Assembly (NCBI GenBank): GCA_958352145.1
Contig: CATWNM010000018.1
Location: 1-40,899, forward strand
Origin: an uncultured Eubacteriales bacterium
GTDB taxonomy: Bacteria > Bacillota > Clostridia > Oscillospirales > CAG-272
Length of the DNA: 40,899 bases
Reading direction: 5' to 3'
This document shows, piece after piece, positions 1 through 7,696 of the stretch. A model generated the notes under the pieces. The model worked only from the letters and a program-made list of their open reading frames with translations, had not been told where the DNA came from and searched no databases. Within the stretch, counting starts at the first letter, position 1; each line of letters opens with the position of its first letter. The translations under genes and the position numbers were made by a program.

Positions 1-187
1 TAAATCTATATTTGCAAATATACGATTTTGATTTTTCCGTGCCCTGTTCGTATTCCTTGATATACGATCTGCAAAGGTGCTCCAATAAATTACTGACGCT
101 TCTCGTTTCCTGTTTTGCGATATACCGTAATTTTTCTAAATATTCCTCTTCAAGATGAAATGTAAACGGCGTTTTATTCGTCGGCAT
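1..187 (-). CDS. RHH (Arc/CopG-like) small DNA-binding protein, copy 1, tail frameshifted, runs off the window
   Basis: A 62-codon frame starting at ATG 187 that is still open at the window edge. Its first 48 residues differ at only one position from the protein at 40347-40550. The core (beta strand TPFTFHLEEEY followed by two helices with SVSNLLEHLCRSYIKEY) is typical of ribbon-helix-helix repressors and antitoxins that bind DNA as dimers. After residue 48 the reading frame diverges. Compared with the right-hand copy a single base is missing near positions 40-44, and the homologous tail (HGKIKIVYLQI, then stop) lies in the neighbouring frame. The copy is therefore frameshifted in its tail but keeps the whole RHH core, so it could still be functional. 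The upstream AAAGGAAAA-type ribosome site is shared with the right copy. Confidence 0.65.
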   Translation of the reverse strand, partial: MPTNKTPFTFHLEEEYLEKLRYIAKQETRSVSNLLEHLCRSYIKEYEQGTEKSKSYICKYRF

Positions 188-330
188 ATCAAATTTTCCT
201 TTCCCGCGCACGTAAAATTTTATAAGACTACACGTATCGTCATCATCTTGCTTCCGGCGCGCCGCTCAATGTTTTACAAATCCTGCGCCGAAGCCGTCTT
301 TTATCGGAGTGTAAAAATACACTCGCCCTT

Positions 331-445
331 GTAGGGAACGTCTCGTCGCAAAGCGACGCTAGCGCCTTTGGCGCGTCGCTCGACGTTCCGCGTTTTACCG
401 CTTTGCAAAATTTGTACACGGAACGCTGAGGACATCGTTCCCTAC
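331..445. repeat. Two-arm palindromic repeat, long form (copy 1)
   Basis: The 115-bp element starts GTAGGGAACG and ends CGTTCCCTAC. The left arm is expanded: an outer stem GGAACGTC/GACGTTCC encloses GTCGC-AAA-GCGAC and GCGCC-TTT-GGCGC hairpins. The right arm is a 22-nt hairpin GGAACGCTG-AGGA-CATCGTTCC with one mismatch. A conserved linker (GAGTGTATTTTTACA motif, inverted) lies at about 225-330. The same 115-bp long form occurs at 26887-27001, and short forms occur at 39144, 39320 and 40749. Confidence 0.85.
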
Positions 446-459
446 AAAGTTGCGCAAAA

Positions 460-627
460 TTAATTTTCCATATGATCTAAAGTATATCGGCAGCATTGTA
501 AAACTAAAGTGTTAAACGATACGTCATTTTGATTGGCAACGTCCTGCAATTCATTCGACAGGCTTTCTGTAAAACGAATCGTCCTTGCTTTATTGGCATT
601 TTTAAATTCATTCATAACTTTAAACAT
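460..627 (-). CDS. 55-residue RHH-like protein, family B
   Basis: A small gene with ATG at 627 and TAA at 460-462, preceded by a GGTGA-type ribosome site about 6 nt upstream. The product begins MFKVMNEFKNANKARTIRFT, giving a basic N-terminus and a RTIRFTESL beta strand. It continues with a DVANQNDVSFNTLVLQCCRY helix-turn-helix segment, the layout of an Arc/CopG-type RHH protein. A truncated relative with the same last 20 residues lies at 38998-39063, next to the same repeat family. Its DNA target and partner are unknown. The location beside a palindromic repeat and near a toxin-antitoxin module suggests an orphan regulator or antitoxin. Confidence 0.65.
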   Translation of the reverse strand: MFKVMNEFKNANKARTIRFTESLSNELQDVANQNDVSFNTLVLQCCRYTLDHMEN

Positions 628-871
628 AATTCACCTACACCTCGTTAGAAAAAAATTTTTATCTACCTACGTTATTTACAATATCATAGCAACTATTTTA
701 CCGTAATGTACTCTACATAAACGTAAATGAAAAATTTTATAAATTTTTTTAACTGAAATTTTGAATGTCCCCGGCCGTGCTTACAACGAAATCTTTACGC
801 AAAAACAGCGTGAAAAGCAAAAGGGTTGCGCTTGCATAGAAGAAGTTTTTTAAAATTTTATGTACAATCAC
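628..871. other. AT-rich intergenic region between the RHH gene and the toxin-antitoxin module
   Basis: No coding frame of note. It contains the upstream region of the RHH gene and the left copy of a 72-bp direct repeat (751-822). I see no convincing sigma-A promoter for the RHH gene. Confidence 0.6.
751..822 (+). repeat. Direct repeat, left copy, flanking the toxin-antitoxin module
   Basis: 72 bp that match 1780-1852 with a handful of substitutions and one indel. Both copies share the block ATGTCCCCGGCCGTGCTTAC and end in ACAGCGTGAAAAGCAAAA. In the right copy that last part is the left half of the V-ATPase operon terminator hairpin; the left copy lacks the matching right half. Confidence 0.85.
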
Positions 872-900
872 TTGACAAAATAGGATAAATCCTATAAAAT
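872..900 (+). promoter_or_regulatory. Promoter of the toxin-antitoxin operon with embedded operator
   Basis: TTGACA at 872-877 and a -10 at 893-900 (TATAAA or TAAAAT, the latter at 17-nt spacing). A perfect inverted repeat ATAGGAT-AA-ATCCTAT fills 880-895, exactly between the two boxes, which fits repression by the operon's own HTH antitoxin. Confidence 0.8.
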
Positions 901-942
901 ATAAGCGCAGGGTAAAACATTCATTTTTACGGAGAATAATAA

Positions 943-1212
943 ATGTACGAAACGAAAATCAGGTATTCAAAAGATGCGCTGAAATTCTTATCAAAATTAG
1001 ATAAAAAATCCGTTTCCAGAATTCGAGAGGCGATCACGGGTCTGACATTCAATCCTCCTGTTGGAGACATCAAAACGATGCAAGGCTACAACGACGGAAG
1101 AAAACGGTTGAGAGTCGGTTCGTGGAGAATTATTTACCGGAACGAAAACGAAGAAACAGTTGAGATCATCTTTGTGATTGACATTGGCAATCGCGGAGAC
1201 ATATACAAATAA
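943..1212 (+). CDS. RelE/ParE-superfamily toxin
   Basis: An 89-residue basic protein, the normal size for RelE/HigB/ParE toxins. It has the family layout: an N-terminal helical hairpin (DALKFLSKLDKKSVSRI), the GLTFNPPVGD turn, then the beta-sheet core with the RLRVGSWRIIYR strand typical of these toxins, and a C-terminal IFVIDIGNRGDIYK. Family members cleave ribosome-associated mRNA or inhibit gyrase; the sequence alone does not decide which. A GGAG site lies 8 nt before ATG 943. It is first in a three-gene operon, 14 nt upstream of the next gene and directly behind a promoter with an internal palindrome. Confidence 0.85.
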   Translation: MYETKIRYSKDALKFLSKLDKKSVSRIREAITGLTFNPPVGDIKTMQGYNDGRKRLRVGSWRIIYRNENEETVEIIFVIDIGNRGDIYK

Positions 1213-1226
1213 GGGGGTATCTTTTT

Positions 1227-1445
1227 ATGTCCAGTATTGTGATGGAAGCCGCACGCTTAATGGATGCTCTGCCTGAAGCAGACAAGGCGTTAGCTTATGA
1301 GTTTATCAAAAAATTGGTTCTTGCTTGGGATCCCGATTTTACAAAAGTAACCGCCGATGAAGCAAAAAGAATAGAAGATGCGGAAAACAGCGGTTATGTA
1401 GATGAGGATGAAATAGATTGGGAGAACATTGGAACCGATGCGTAA
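1227..1445 (+). CDS. Small acidic protein of the toxin-antitoxin operon (candidate antitoxin or accessory)
   Basis: A 72-residue acidic protein between the toxin and the HTH gene, with a GGGGG ribosome site 9 nt upstream. The N-terminal half (MEAARLMDALPEADKALAYE) is predicted helical, the middle contains the LAWDPDFTKVT segment, and the end is very acidic (DEDEIDW). From memory, similar short proteins with an AWDPDFTK motif accompany RelE-type toxins in Clostridia, but I cannot name a family. An acidic helical partner of a basic toxin is the classical antitoxin profile. Its stop codon overlaps the start of the next gene, so the two are probably translationally coupled. Confidence 0.65.
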   Translation: MSSIVMEAARLMDALPEADKALAYEFIKKLVLAWDPDFTKVTADEAKRIEDAENSGYVDEDEIDWENIGTDA

Positions 1446-1671
1446 TGTAACCCATGTTGCCAGAACAGACGATATTATACAGGCATTGATCGAGGCAAGA
1501 CGCGCATCGGGAATGACGCAGAAAGAATTGTCCGATTTAACGGGAATCGCCCAAGGCGACATCAGTAAGCTGGAAACCGGAAATGCCAACCCATCTTTAC
1601 GTACTTTGATTAGACTTGCAGAAGGAATGGGAATGCAGTTAAAAGTGGAGTTTTGTCCTGCAAATCGTTGA
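1438..1671 (+). CDS. XRE/HigA-type helix-turn-helix antitoxin-repressor
   Basis: A 77-residue protein that is almost entirely one Cro/C1-type HTH. The HTH core is MTQKELSDLTGIAQGDISKLE, followed by NPSLRTLIRLAEGMGMQLKV. HTH proteins of this size next to RelE/HigB toxins neutralise the toxin and repress the operon. ATG 1438 overlaps the preceding stop (8-nt overlap). A TTG at 1429 is an alternative start, only 4 nt behind a GGGAG site, so the exact start is uncertain. The palindrome at 880-895 is the natural candidate operator. A strong terminator follows at once. Confidence 0.8.
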   Translation: MRNVTHVARTDDIIQALIEARRASGMTQKELSDLTGIAQGDISKLETGNANPSLRTLIRLAEGMGMQLKVEFCPANR

Positions 1672-1677
1672 TAATGA

Positions 1678-1718
1678 TTTACCGATTGGTTGTTTAACAT
1701 AACCAATCGGTAAAATTT
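1678..1718 (+). terminator. Rho-independent terminator of the toxin-antitoxin operon
   Basis: A 14-bp stem TTTACCGATTGGTT / AACCAATCGGTAAA with a 9-nt loop, followed by ATTTTAC. It starts 7 nt after the XRE stop codon. Confidence 0.85.
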
Positions 1719-1779
1719 TACAAACCATAGCCGCGGCAAATAAATGTTGATCGCCTGCAACAGACTGCCTGCAAATTTT

Positions 1780-1852
1780 AACTAAAATTTTAAATGTCCC
1801 CGGCCGTGCTTACGACAAAATTTTTACATAAAAAACAGCGTGAAAAGCAAAA
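1780..1852 (+). repeat. Direct repeat, right copy, flanking the toxin-antitoxin module
   Basis: Matches 751-822. Its last part (ACAGCGTGAAAAG) forms the left half of the terminator hairpin behind the V-ATPase operon. The starts of the two repeats are 1029 bp apart. Confidence 0.85.
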
Positions 1853-1872
1853 TGCCTTTCACGCTGTTTTTT
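1836..1872 (-). terminator. Bidirectional terminator at the 3' end of the V-ATPase operon
   Basis: CAGCGTGAAAAG / CTTTCACGCTG stem with T runs on both strands (TTTTTT on plus, a run of A on the other side). It lies 40 nt beyond the stop of subunit D. Confidence 0.85.
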
Positions 1873-1909
1873 GCCTCTTGCATCAGCAAAGAGGCGCCTT
1901 TTGTGTTTT

Positions 1910-2578
1910 TCAGCTTTCTTCTTCGCTTTCGCCACGGCGCGATTCGATGGCGGCGCGCAGCATCATGTCCTTGACCTTCATCAAACGGGTCGTATTGCCC
2001 CGTTCGTTTTCATCGAGTTTCATCGAAATGGTTTTGATCGCGCTCTCATAGCGCGGGATCATGATATATTCCAGCGCGTTGACCCGGCGGCGGGTGCGCT
2101 CGATCTCCTGCGCCAAAAGCTGCGCCGTTTTTTCCAGCGTGGCCAGCCGCGCGAAGTCCTCCGCCATATCCGAGAGCAGCGATACCGCGCGGTCAAGCTC
2201 CCCCGACGTATAGACATAGCCGTAGGGCGCGCCCGCCGCGCCGCCGCGAACGGTCAGCTTGAATTCGGGCACAGTGACGCTCATCATATTTTTATATTCC
2301 ACCGAAAGGGAAGTCTGCCGCTTGGGCAGAATCAGCGCCTCGCGCATCGCGCGCGGACTCTGCTCGGCGGAAGCGACCGCAAACGAACGGTGCGCCTCCG
2401 AAAGCCGGGCTTCTACCGAGGCGCGCAGAGCCTTGTCCTCGCGCACAATGTCGAGGAAGCGCCGCATCAGTTCGTCGCACTTATCCTTGAGCAGCTTATG
2501 CCCGCGCCGCGCAGTCGCCAGCTTTGCGCCGATATTTTTCAGTTCCATCCGGGTGGGATTGACTCTGATCTCAGCCAT
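1910..2578 (-). CDS. ntpD: V-type ATPase subunit D (central rotor stalk)
   Basis: A 222-residue protein, standard for archaeal/V-type subunit D. It begins MAEIRVNPTRMELKNIGAKL, matching the family start (xxxNPTRxxLxxLKxxL). Long N- and C-terminal helices form an antiparallel coiled coil, with a short beta region (ALILPKRQTSLSVEYKNMMS) between them. Subunit D is the axle inside the A3B3 head and, with F, transmits rotation to the membrane ring. It is the last gene of the operon, starting 2 nt after the stop of B, with a terminator behind it. Confidence 0.95.
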   Translation of the reverse strand: MAEIRVNPTRMELKNIGAKLATARRGHKLLKDKCDELMRRFLDIVREDKALRASVEARLSEAHRSFAVASAEQSPRAMREALILPKRQTSLSVEYKNMMSVTVPEFKLTVRGGAAGAPYGYVYTSGELDRAVSLLSDMAEDFARLATLEKTAQLLAQEIERTRRRVNALEYIMIPRYESAIKTISMKLDENERGNTTRLMKVKDMMLRAAIESRRGESEEES

Positions 2579-2580
2579 GC

Positions 2581-3963
2581 TTACGCCTCATCTTTCACCG
2601 GCCAAAACGCCTCCACGATCTCCGGCTTGATGCGCTTCATTTCGCTCTTTGGCAGAATCGAGAGCAGTTTCCAGCCGAGATCGAGCGTTTCCTCGATGCT
2701 GCGGTTCTCGTTAAAGCCCTGATTGATATACTGCTTTTCAAACTCATCCGCAAACTTCGCATACAGCCGGTCAAGGGGCGTCAGCGCCGCCTCGCCGAGC
2801 ACCACCATCAGTTCCTTGGCCTCGCGTCCGCGCGCATAACTCGAAAACAGCTGGTTCATCGTACCGGCATGGTCGCGCCGGGTTCTTCCCTCTCCGATTC
2901 CCTTGTCCTTGAGACGGGAGAGCGAGGGGAGCACATCCACCGGCGGCAGATAGCCGCGGCGATACATCTCACGCGACAAAATGATCTGTCCCTCGGTGAT
3001 ATAGCCGGTCAGGTCGGGGATCGGATGCGTTTTGTCGTCCTCGGGCATCGTTAGAATCGGGATCATCGTGATCGAGCCGTCCGAGCCAATTTTCCGCCCC
3101 GCGCGCTCGTACAGGGTCGCAAGGTCAGTATACAGATAGCCGGGATAGCCGCGCCGTCCGGGAACCTCCTTGCGCGCCGCACTGACCTCGCGGAGCGCCT
3201 CTGCGTAATTTGTGATATCGGTCATAATGACCAGCACGTGCATGCCGCACTCAAATGCAAGATACTCGGCCGCGGTCAGCGCCATGCGGGGCGTGGAAAT
3301 GCGCTCGATGGCCGCGTCGGACGCAAGGTTGATAAAGAGCACGGTACGGTCGATCGCGCCGGTCTTTTTGAAATCGCTGATAAAGAAGTCCGCTTCCTCA
3401 AAGGTAATGCCGATCGCGGCGAACACGACCGCAAATTTGGAATCGGAGCCGCGCACGCGCGCCTGCCGCGCAATCTGCGCCGCAAGATTGGCATGCGGCA
3501 GGCCGGAGCCGGAAAAGATCGGCAGCTTTTGCCCGCGGACCAGCGTGTTTAGCCCGTCGATCGTGGAAATGCCGGTCTGAATAAATTCGGACGGGTAGTT
3601 GCGCGCGGCGGGATTGATCGGCGTGCCGTTGATATCCAGCGACTTTGCGGCAAGGATCGGCGTACCGCCGTCGATCGGCTCGCCCATGCCGCTGAGAACC
3701 CGGCCGAGCATATCCTCGCTGACCGCAAGCTCCACGCCGTGTCCGGAAAAACGCACCTTGCTTTCGGCAAGGTTCAGCCCCGCGCTGCTCTCAAACAGCT
3801 GCACCAGCACGTCGCTGCCATTGATCTCCAGCACGCGGCAGCGGCGCAGCGAACCGTCAGGAAGCTCGATTTCGCCCAGCTCGTCATATTTTACGCCGTC
3901 CACCCGTTTGACCAGCATCAGGGGGCCGGCGACCTCTTCGATCGTCTTATATTCCCGGATCAT
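2581..3963 (-). CDS. ntpB: V-type ATPase subunit B (non-catalytic, regulatory)
   Basis: 460 residues starting MIREYKTIEEVAGPL. ATG 3963 overlaps the subunit A stop as ATGA, and a GAGGAGG ribosome site sits in the end of A. The ATPase-like fold lacks a Walker A lysine motif; the corresponding segment reads FSGSGLPHANLAAQIARQA, the hallmark of B subunits. Other B-subunit signatures are PIFSGSGLPH, ALTAAEYLAFECGMHVLVI and GYLYTDLATLYERAGR. It alternates with A in the A3B3 hexamer. An in-frame upstream ATG at 3981 would lie within the A gene and has no separate ribosome site. Confidence 0.96.
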   Translation of the reverse strand: MIREYKTIEEVAGPLMLVKRVDGVKYDELGEIELPDGSLRRCRVLEINGSDVLVQLFESSAGLNLAESKVRFSGHGVELAVSEDMLGRVLSGMGEPIDGGTPILAAKSLDINGTPINPAARNYPSEFIQTGISTIDGLNTLVRGQKLPIFSGSGLPHANLAAQIARQARVRGSDSKFAVVFAAIGITFEEADFFISDFKKTGAIDRTVLFINLASDAAIERISTPRMALTAAEYLAFECGMHVLVIMTDITNYAEALREVSAARKEVPGRRGYPGYLYTDLATLYERAGRKIGSDGSITMIPILTMPEDDKTHPIPDLTGYITEGQIILSREMYRRGYLPPVDVLPSLSRLKDKGIGEGRTRRDHAGTMNQLFSSYARGREAKELMVVLGEAALTPLDRLYAKFADEFEKQYINQGFNENRSIEETLDLGWKLLSILPKSEMKRIKPEIVEAFWPVKDEA

Positions 3964-5732
3964 CCGCGCGCCTCCTCGCAAAGCGCCTCCAGCGAGCGCT
4001 CAATATCGCGCCCGATCTCGGCGTAAATGGTTTTGTATTTTCGGTCGTCGGCCGATTTTGCCCGGCCGATCCGCTCCCGCACCGGCAAATCCGCGATTTT
4101 TTGTATGTCCGCGCCGCGGCGGAGCGCGGCCGCGGCCTGATCGTAGAACGACAGAATCAGCGTGAGCAGCGCATGCTGCTTCTCGAGCGAGGTGTACATA
4201 TCCCCCTCTTCAAACGCGTTCTGCTGCAAAAAGTCTTCGCGCACGCTGCGCGCGACCTCCAGCGTCAAGCGGTCGTCAGACGAAAGCGCGTCCATGCCGA
4301 CCAGTTTGACGATCTCGTCAAGCGAACTTTCGCTCTGCAAAATATCCATAATCCGGGAAACGAGCGCCGGCCAGTCGGGCGCGACGTTCGCCGTGTACCA
4401 GTCCTCGAGCCGGTCCTTATAGAGCGAATAGGAATTCAGCCAGTTGATCGCCGGGAAATGGCGGCGGTAGGCAAGATTTGCCTCCAAGCCCCAAAACACC
4501 TTGACGATACGCAGCGTCGCCTGCGTGACCGGCTCGGAAATGTCGCCGCCCTGCGGGGAAACCGCGCCGATGGCCGACAGCGCGCCGATGCGGTCGCGCC
4601 GGCTGCCGAGGCACACAACCTGTCCCGCGCGCTCGTAAAACTGCGCAAGCCGCGAAGTCAGATAAGCGGGATAGCCCTCTTCACCGGGCATTTCCTCCAG
4701 CCGCCCGGACATCTCGCGCAACGCCTCCGCCCAGCGGGAGGTCGAATCGGCGATGACCGCGACGGTATAGCCCATGTCCCGGAAATACTCGGCGATCGTG
4801 ATGCCGGTATAGATCGACGCCTCGCGCGCAGCGACCGGCATATCCGAGGTGTTGGCAATCAGCACGGTGCGCTGCATCAGCGATTCACCCGTACGGGGGT
4901 CGCGCAGTTCGGGAAATTCGCGCAGAACGTCGGTCATTTCGTTGCCGCGTTCGCCGCATCCAATATATACGACGATGTCCACGTCGCTGAACTTGGCCAG
5001 TTGGTGCTGCACAACCGTCTTGCCCGAACCGAACGGACCGGGCACGCAGGCCGTGCCGCCCTTGGCAATCGGAAACAGCGCGTCGATCACGCGCTGACCG
5101 GTAATCATAGGCTCGGCGGGCGGCAGCTTTTCAAGGTATGGACGCGCGATACGCACCGGCCATTTCTGCATGAGAGACAACGGGACGATCTCGCCCTTGT
5201 CGTTTTGCAGGCGGCCGATAGTGTCGGTGACGCGATAGCTGCCGCTGAGCAGTTCAGTCAGCTTGCCGCGCTGTCCCGGCGGCACCATGATCCAGTGCTT
5301 GACCGCCTTGGTTTCCTCGACGTAGCCAAGAAAATCGCCGCCTGCAACCGTATCGCCCATCCTCGCCGTGGCGACAAACTGCCAGCGCGCCTCGCGGTCG
5401 ATGGCGGGCTCGTCGATGCCCTTGATGATGTTCGGACCGTATTTTTTATGCATGGCCTCCAGCGGACGCTGGATGCCGTCATATATATTCGTAATGATGC
5501 CGGGGCCAAGCTCGACCGAAAGCGGCGAACCTGTGGAAACGACGCGGTCACCGCGGCCGATGCCCGCCGTTTCCTCGTAGACCTGCACCGAAGCGCGATC
5601 GCCGTGCATCTCGATGATTTCGCCGATCAGCTGTTTTTCGCCGACGCGCACAACGTCGAACATATTGGCGCTGCGCATACCCTCAGCGATGATCAGAGGC
5701 CCGGAAACCTTGACTATCTTTCCCTCAACCAT
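3960..5732 (-). CDS. ntpA: V-type ATPase catalytic subunit A
   Basis: 590 residues, the normal length. Walker A GPFGSGKT lies at residues 232-239. The V/A-type non-homologous insertion is at about 115-190 (DREARWQFVATARMGDTVAG and KHWIMVPPG). Walker B-region strand YTVAVIADSTSRWAEALREM and the TSRLAQFYERAG signature are present. It hydrolyses ATP at the A/B interfaces to drive the rotor; in ion-starved anaerobes such enzymes also run in reverse. Neighbouring subunits F and B flank it, F ending 18 nt upstream and B overlapping by 4 nt. Confidence 0.97.
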   Translation of the reverse strand: MVEGKIVKVSGPLIIAEGMRSANMFDVVRVGEKQLIGEIIEMHGDRASVQVYEETAGIGRGDRVVSTGSPLSVELGPGIITNIYDGIQRPLEAMHKKYGPNIIKGIDEPAIDREARWQFVATARMGDTVAGGDFLGYVEETKAVKHWIMVPPGQRGKLTELLSGSYRVTDTIGRLQNDKGEIVPLSLMQKWPVRIARPYLEKLPPAEPMITGQRVIDALFPIAKGGTACVPGPFGSGKTVVQHQLAKFSDVDIVVYIGCGERGNEMTDVLREFPELRDPRTGESLMQRTVLIANTSDMPVAAREASIYTGITIAEYFRDMGYTVAVIADSTSRWAEALREMSGRLEEMPGEEGYPAYLTSRLAQFYERAGQVVCLGSRRDRIGALSAIGAVSPQGGDISEPVTQATLRIVKVFWGLEANLAYRRHFPAINWLNSYSLYKDRLEDWYTANVAPDWPALVSRIMDILQSESSLDEIVKLVGMDALSSDDRLTLEVARSVREDFLQQNAFEEGDMYTSLEKQHALLTLILSFYDQAAAALRRGADIQKIADLPVRERIGRAKSADDRKYKTIYAEIGRDIERSLEALCEEARG

Positions 5733-5750
5733 GTATCTCTACGTTCCTTT

Positions 5751-6068
5751 CTAATTTTCTCTGAACAAAAAGTCCGCGCCGATCGCACGCTGCGCCGCGC
5801 TGCGGAGCGCCGCCATACCGAGACCCTTCGAGCCGCCCGCGCCGGGCAGCACCACTACAGCGGGCGAGGGGACATCCTTGTATTTTTCAATATCCTCGGC
5901 AAGCGCCTCTGCATATTCCTCCGTGACAAAGATCGCCGCGCAGTCTGCGGCAAGCTCACGGAGCGCACGGCGCGCCGCGTCCGCGTCCGCCGCCGGGCGG
6001 ACGGCAAAGCCGATCGCAAGGAAGCCGAGCACGCTGTCACGGCCGCCGATTATCCCAATTTTATCCAT
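5751..6068 (-). CDS. V-type ATPase subunit F (rotor)
   Basis: A 105-residue protein beginning MDKIGIIGGRDSVLGFLAIG, the conserved start of archaeal/V-type subunit F (Rossmann-like fold). The central VTEEYAE segment and a shorter hydrophobic strand (AVVVLPG) also fit. It binds subunit D in the central stalk and can modulate ATP hydrolysis. The start codon overlaps the stop of subunit C (TAATG). In the Enterococcus hirae nomenclature this gene is ntpG. Confidence 0.9.
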   Translation of the reverse strand: MDKIGIIGGRDSVLGFLAIGFAVRPAADADAARRALRELAADCAAIFVTEEYAEALAEDIEKYKDVPSPAVVVLPGAGGSKGLGMAALRSAAQRAIGADFLFREN

Positions 6069-7042
6069 TACCCGTTCCGCATCCTTTCCCGGATGGCCGC
6101 GCCGTCAGAGCCCAGCGCGCGCAGCGAAAAAATGATCCGAAGATTTTTAACCTGATAGAGCGCGGAGAGGAGATAGCCGCAGAGCACCGGCAATCCGAAC
6201 GGCACAAAACGAGTTTTTTGAATCAGCGAAAGCTGCATTTCATCCGCCGCGCGCTCGAGCGCCGCAAAAGGCATCGGCGGCTCGACCTCGAGCAGCGCCG
6301 CCAAACCGGCGGCCGGACCGTAGCGCAGAAGCCCGGCGAGTTCCGCCCGGCTCTCGGCCGCAAAATAGGTCTCCGCCGGCACATTTCCAAGCGGAAGCAG
6401 CGCCTCGGGCGCAAGACCCGTCTGCCCTGCGTCTATGAGACGCAGCATGGTCAGCACATTGACGGCGTCGATCTTCTGCCGCACAATCTCCAGCAGCAGC
6501 GGTTCCGCTCGGACGGCGTCCAGCATGTCCGCAAACGCCGCACGGTCCAGAAGAAGGTCGATCTTCTGCGGATCGCCCGTGGCGGCGCAGGCCTCCATCG
6601 CCGCAGCCGCTGCGGCAGCCATATGCGCAGGATAAGCCGAAAAATCCTTGTCCCGCACCGCCGCAGCCGCCGCGGCGGACGGCACGCTCCCACATGCAAA
6701 CAGCATATCGTCCGCCGAAATGCCGGCAAAATCCGCTTTGATCGCCGCTTTGACATTGTTTGCATCAAACTCATAGCGCAAAAACCGAAACAGCGACGGA
6801 TCGGGCGCGATGGACTCGACAAGACCGAACGCTTCCGATAAAAACGCGTCCAAGGTCGCTTCGAGATCAAAATTTCCCTCCGCGTTATACACAGGCGGCA
6901 TCGCGTCCGAAAGAAGCGCTTCAGCGTCCGCAGAAGTCGGCGCGTCGATCAACTGCGCAAACTGCTCCGCGCCGAGCAGTTTCGTTTCCAGCGCGCGCAC
7001 GCGCGCCGAACTGTACATATAATCCGTATCTTTATACGCCAT
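6068..7042 (-). CDS. ntpC: V-type ATPase subunit C (rotor-ring socket, d-type)
   Basis: 324 residues starting MAYKDTDYMYSSARVRALE, with a GGAGGG site just upstream; ATG 7042 is preferred over the longer frame from 7114, which would run into subunit E. The protein is alpha-helical, with the typical LLGAEQFAQLIDAPTSADAEALL start and a FLRYEFDANNVKAAIKADFAG repeat-like segment. Subunit C/d caps the K ring and couples it to the D-F stalk. Alanine-rich composition accounts for the long shadow frames on the other strand. Confidence 0.93.
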   Translation of the reverse strand: MAYKDTDYMYSSARVRALETKLLGAEQFAQLIDAPTSADAEALLSDAMPPVYNAEGNFDLEATLDAFLSEAFGLVESIAPDPSLFRFLRYEFDANNVKAAIKADFAGISADDMLFACGSVPSAAAAAAVRDKDFSAYPAHMAAAAAAAMEACAATGDPQKIDLLLDRAAFADMLDAVRAEPLLLEIVRQKIDAVNVLTMLRLIDAGQTGLAPEALLPLGNVPAETYFAAESRAELAGLLRYGPAAGLAALLEVEPPMPFAALERAADEMQLSLIQKTRFVPFGLPVLCGYLLSALYQVKNLRIIFSLRALGSDGAAIRERMRNG

Positions 7043-7058
7043 AGCCGTCCCTCCGGCG

Positions 7059-7682
7059 TCAGTCAAACAGAAGCGCATACACGTGCGCCTCCGTCTGCTC
7101 CCGCGCATCCGCAAGGATCATCTCCAGCGAACAATTGACCGTCATGTCGCCGCAGCGCAGAATCAGCCCGCCGGAAATCCCAGCCGCAGCGCCGAGTATG
7201 AGCGGCTCGCCGGCCTTTTGCACAAGTGCTTCGCCGAACGCCGCGCGGTCGGGCGCAGACAGCAGAAGCACATATTCGGCAGGACGGATATCCTCGCCGT
7301 AGGTTTCCATAGCCAAAGCTTCACGCCGGTGGCAGTCGCCAAGCGCCGCGCGCAGAACGCCCAAAAGAAATTCTAAGCGCTCTTGTCCCTCAAGCGCGCC
7401 AAGACGGCGCGCAGTCTCGGCATATACGCACTCCAGCGCTTTCGCACGCGACTCCAGCATGACCGAACGCCGGGCGGCTTCCGCAGCGGATGCGGCGCGC
7501 GCCGCGATTTCGCCGCGCTCGCGCCGGATGCGCTCGGCGCTCTTCGCCTCAAGCGCGGCGGCTTCCTTTGCCGAAGCCGTCAAAATCGCCTGGCTCTTTT
7601 CCTCGGCATCCGCGCGGATCTGCGCGATCTCGGCTTCAGTCTCGGCCTTGATTCTCTCCAATATTTTTTCAACGCCCGTCAT
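7059..7682 (-). CDS. ntpE: V-type ATPase subunit E (peripheral stalk)
   Basis: A 207-residue protein. The first about 100 residues form one long charged helix (ILERIKAETEAEIAQIRADA and onward) and the last about 100 a compact globular domain with strands such as EPLILGAAAGISGGLILRCG. This layout is diagnostic of subunit E, which pairs with the G/H-type helix protein to form the peripheral stalk holding A3B3 against subunit I. It lies 15 nt after subunit K. Confidence 0.93.
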   Translation of the reverse strand: MTGVEKILERIKAETEAEIAQIRADAEEKSQAILTASAKEAAALEAKSAERIRRERGEIAARAASAAEAARRSVMLESRAKALECVYAETARRLGALEGQERLEFLLGVLRAALGDCHRREALAMETYGEDIRPAEYVLLLSAPDRAAFGEALVQKAGEPLILGAAAGISGGLILRCGDMTVNCSLEMILADAREQTEAHVYALLFD

Positions 7683-7696
7683 AACGCCCTCCGGCC

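Noticed and set aside
4101..6155. 684-codon open frame on the plus strand, opposite V-ATPase subunits A, F and C
   Set aside because: Arg/His-rich, no recognisable domain, fully antisense to well-supported genes; a by-product of high-GC codon use.
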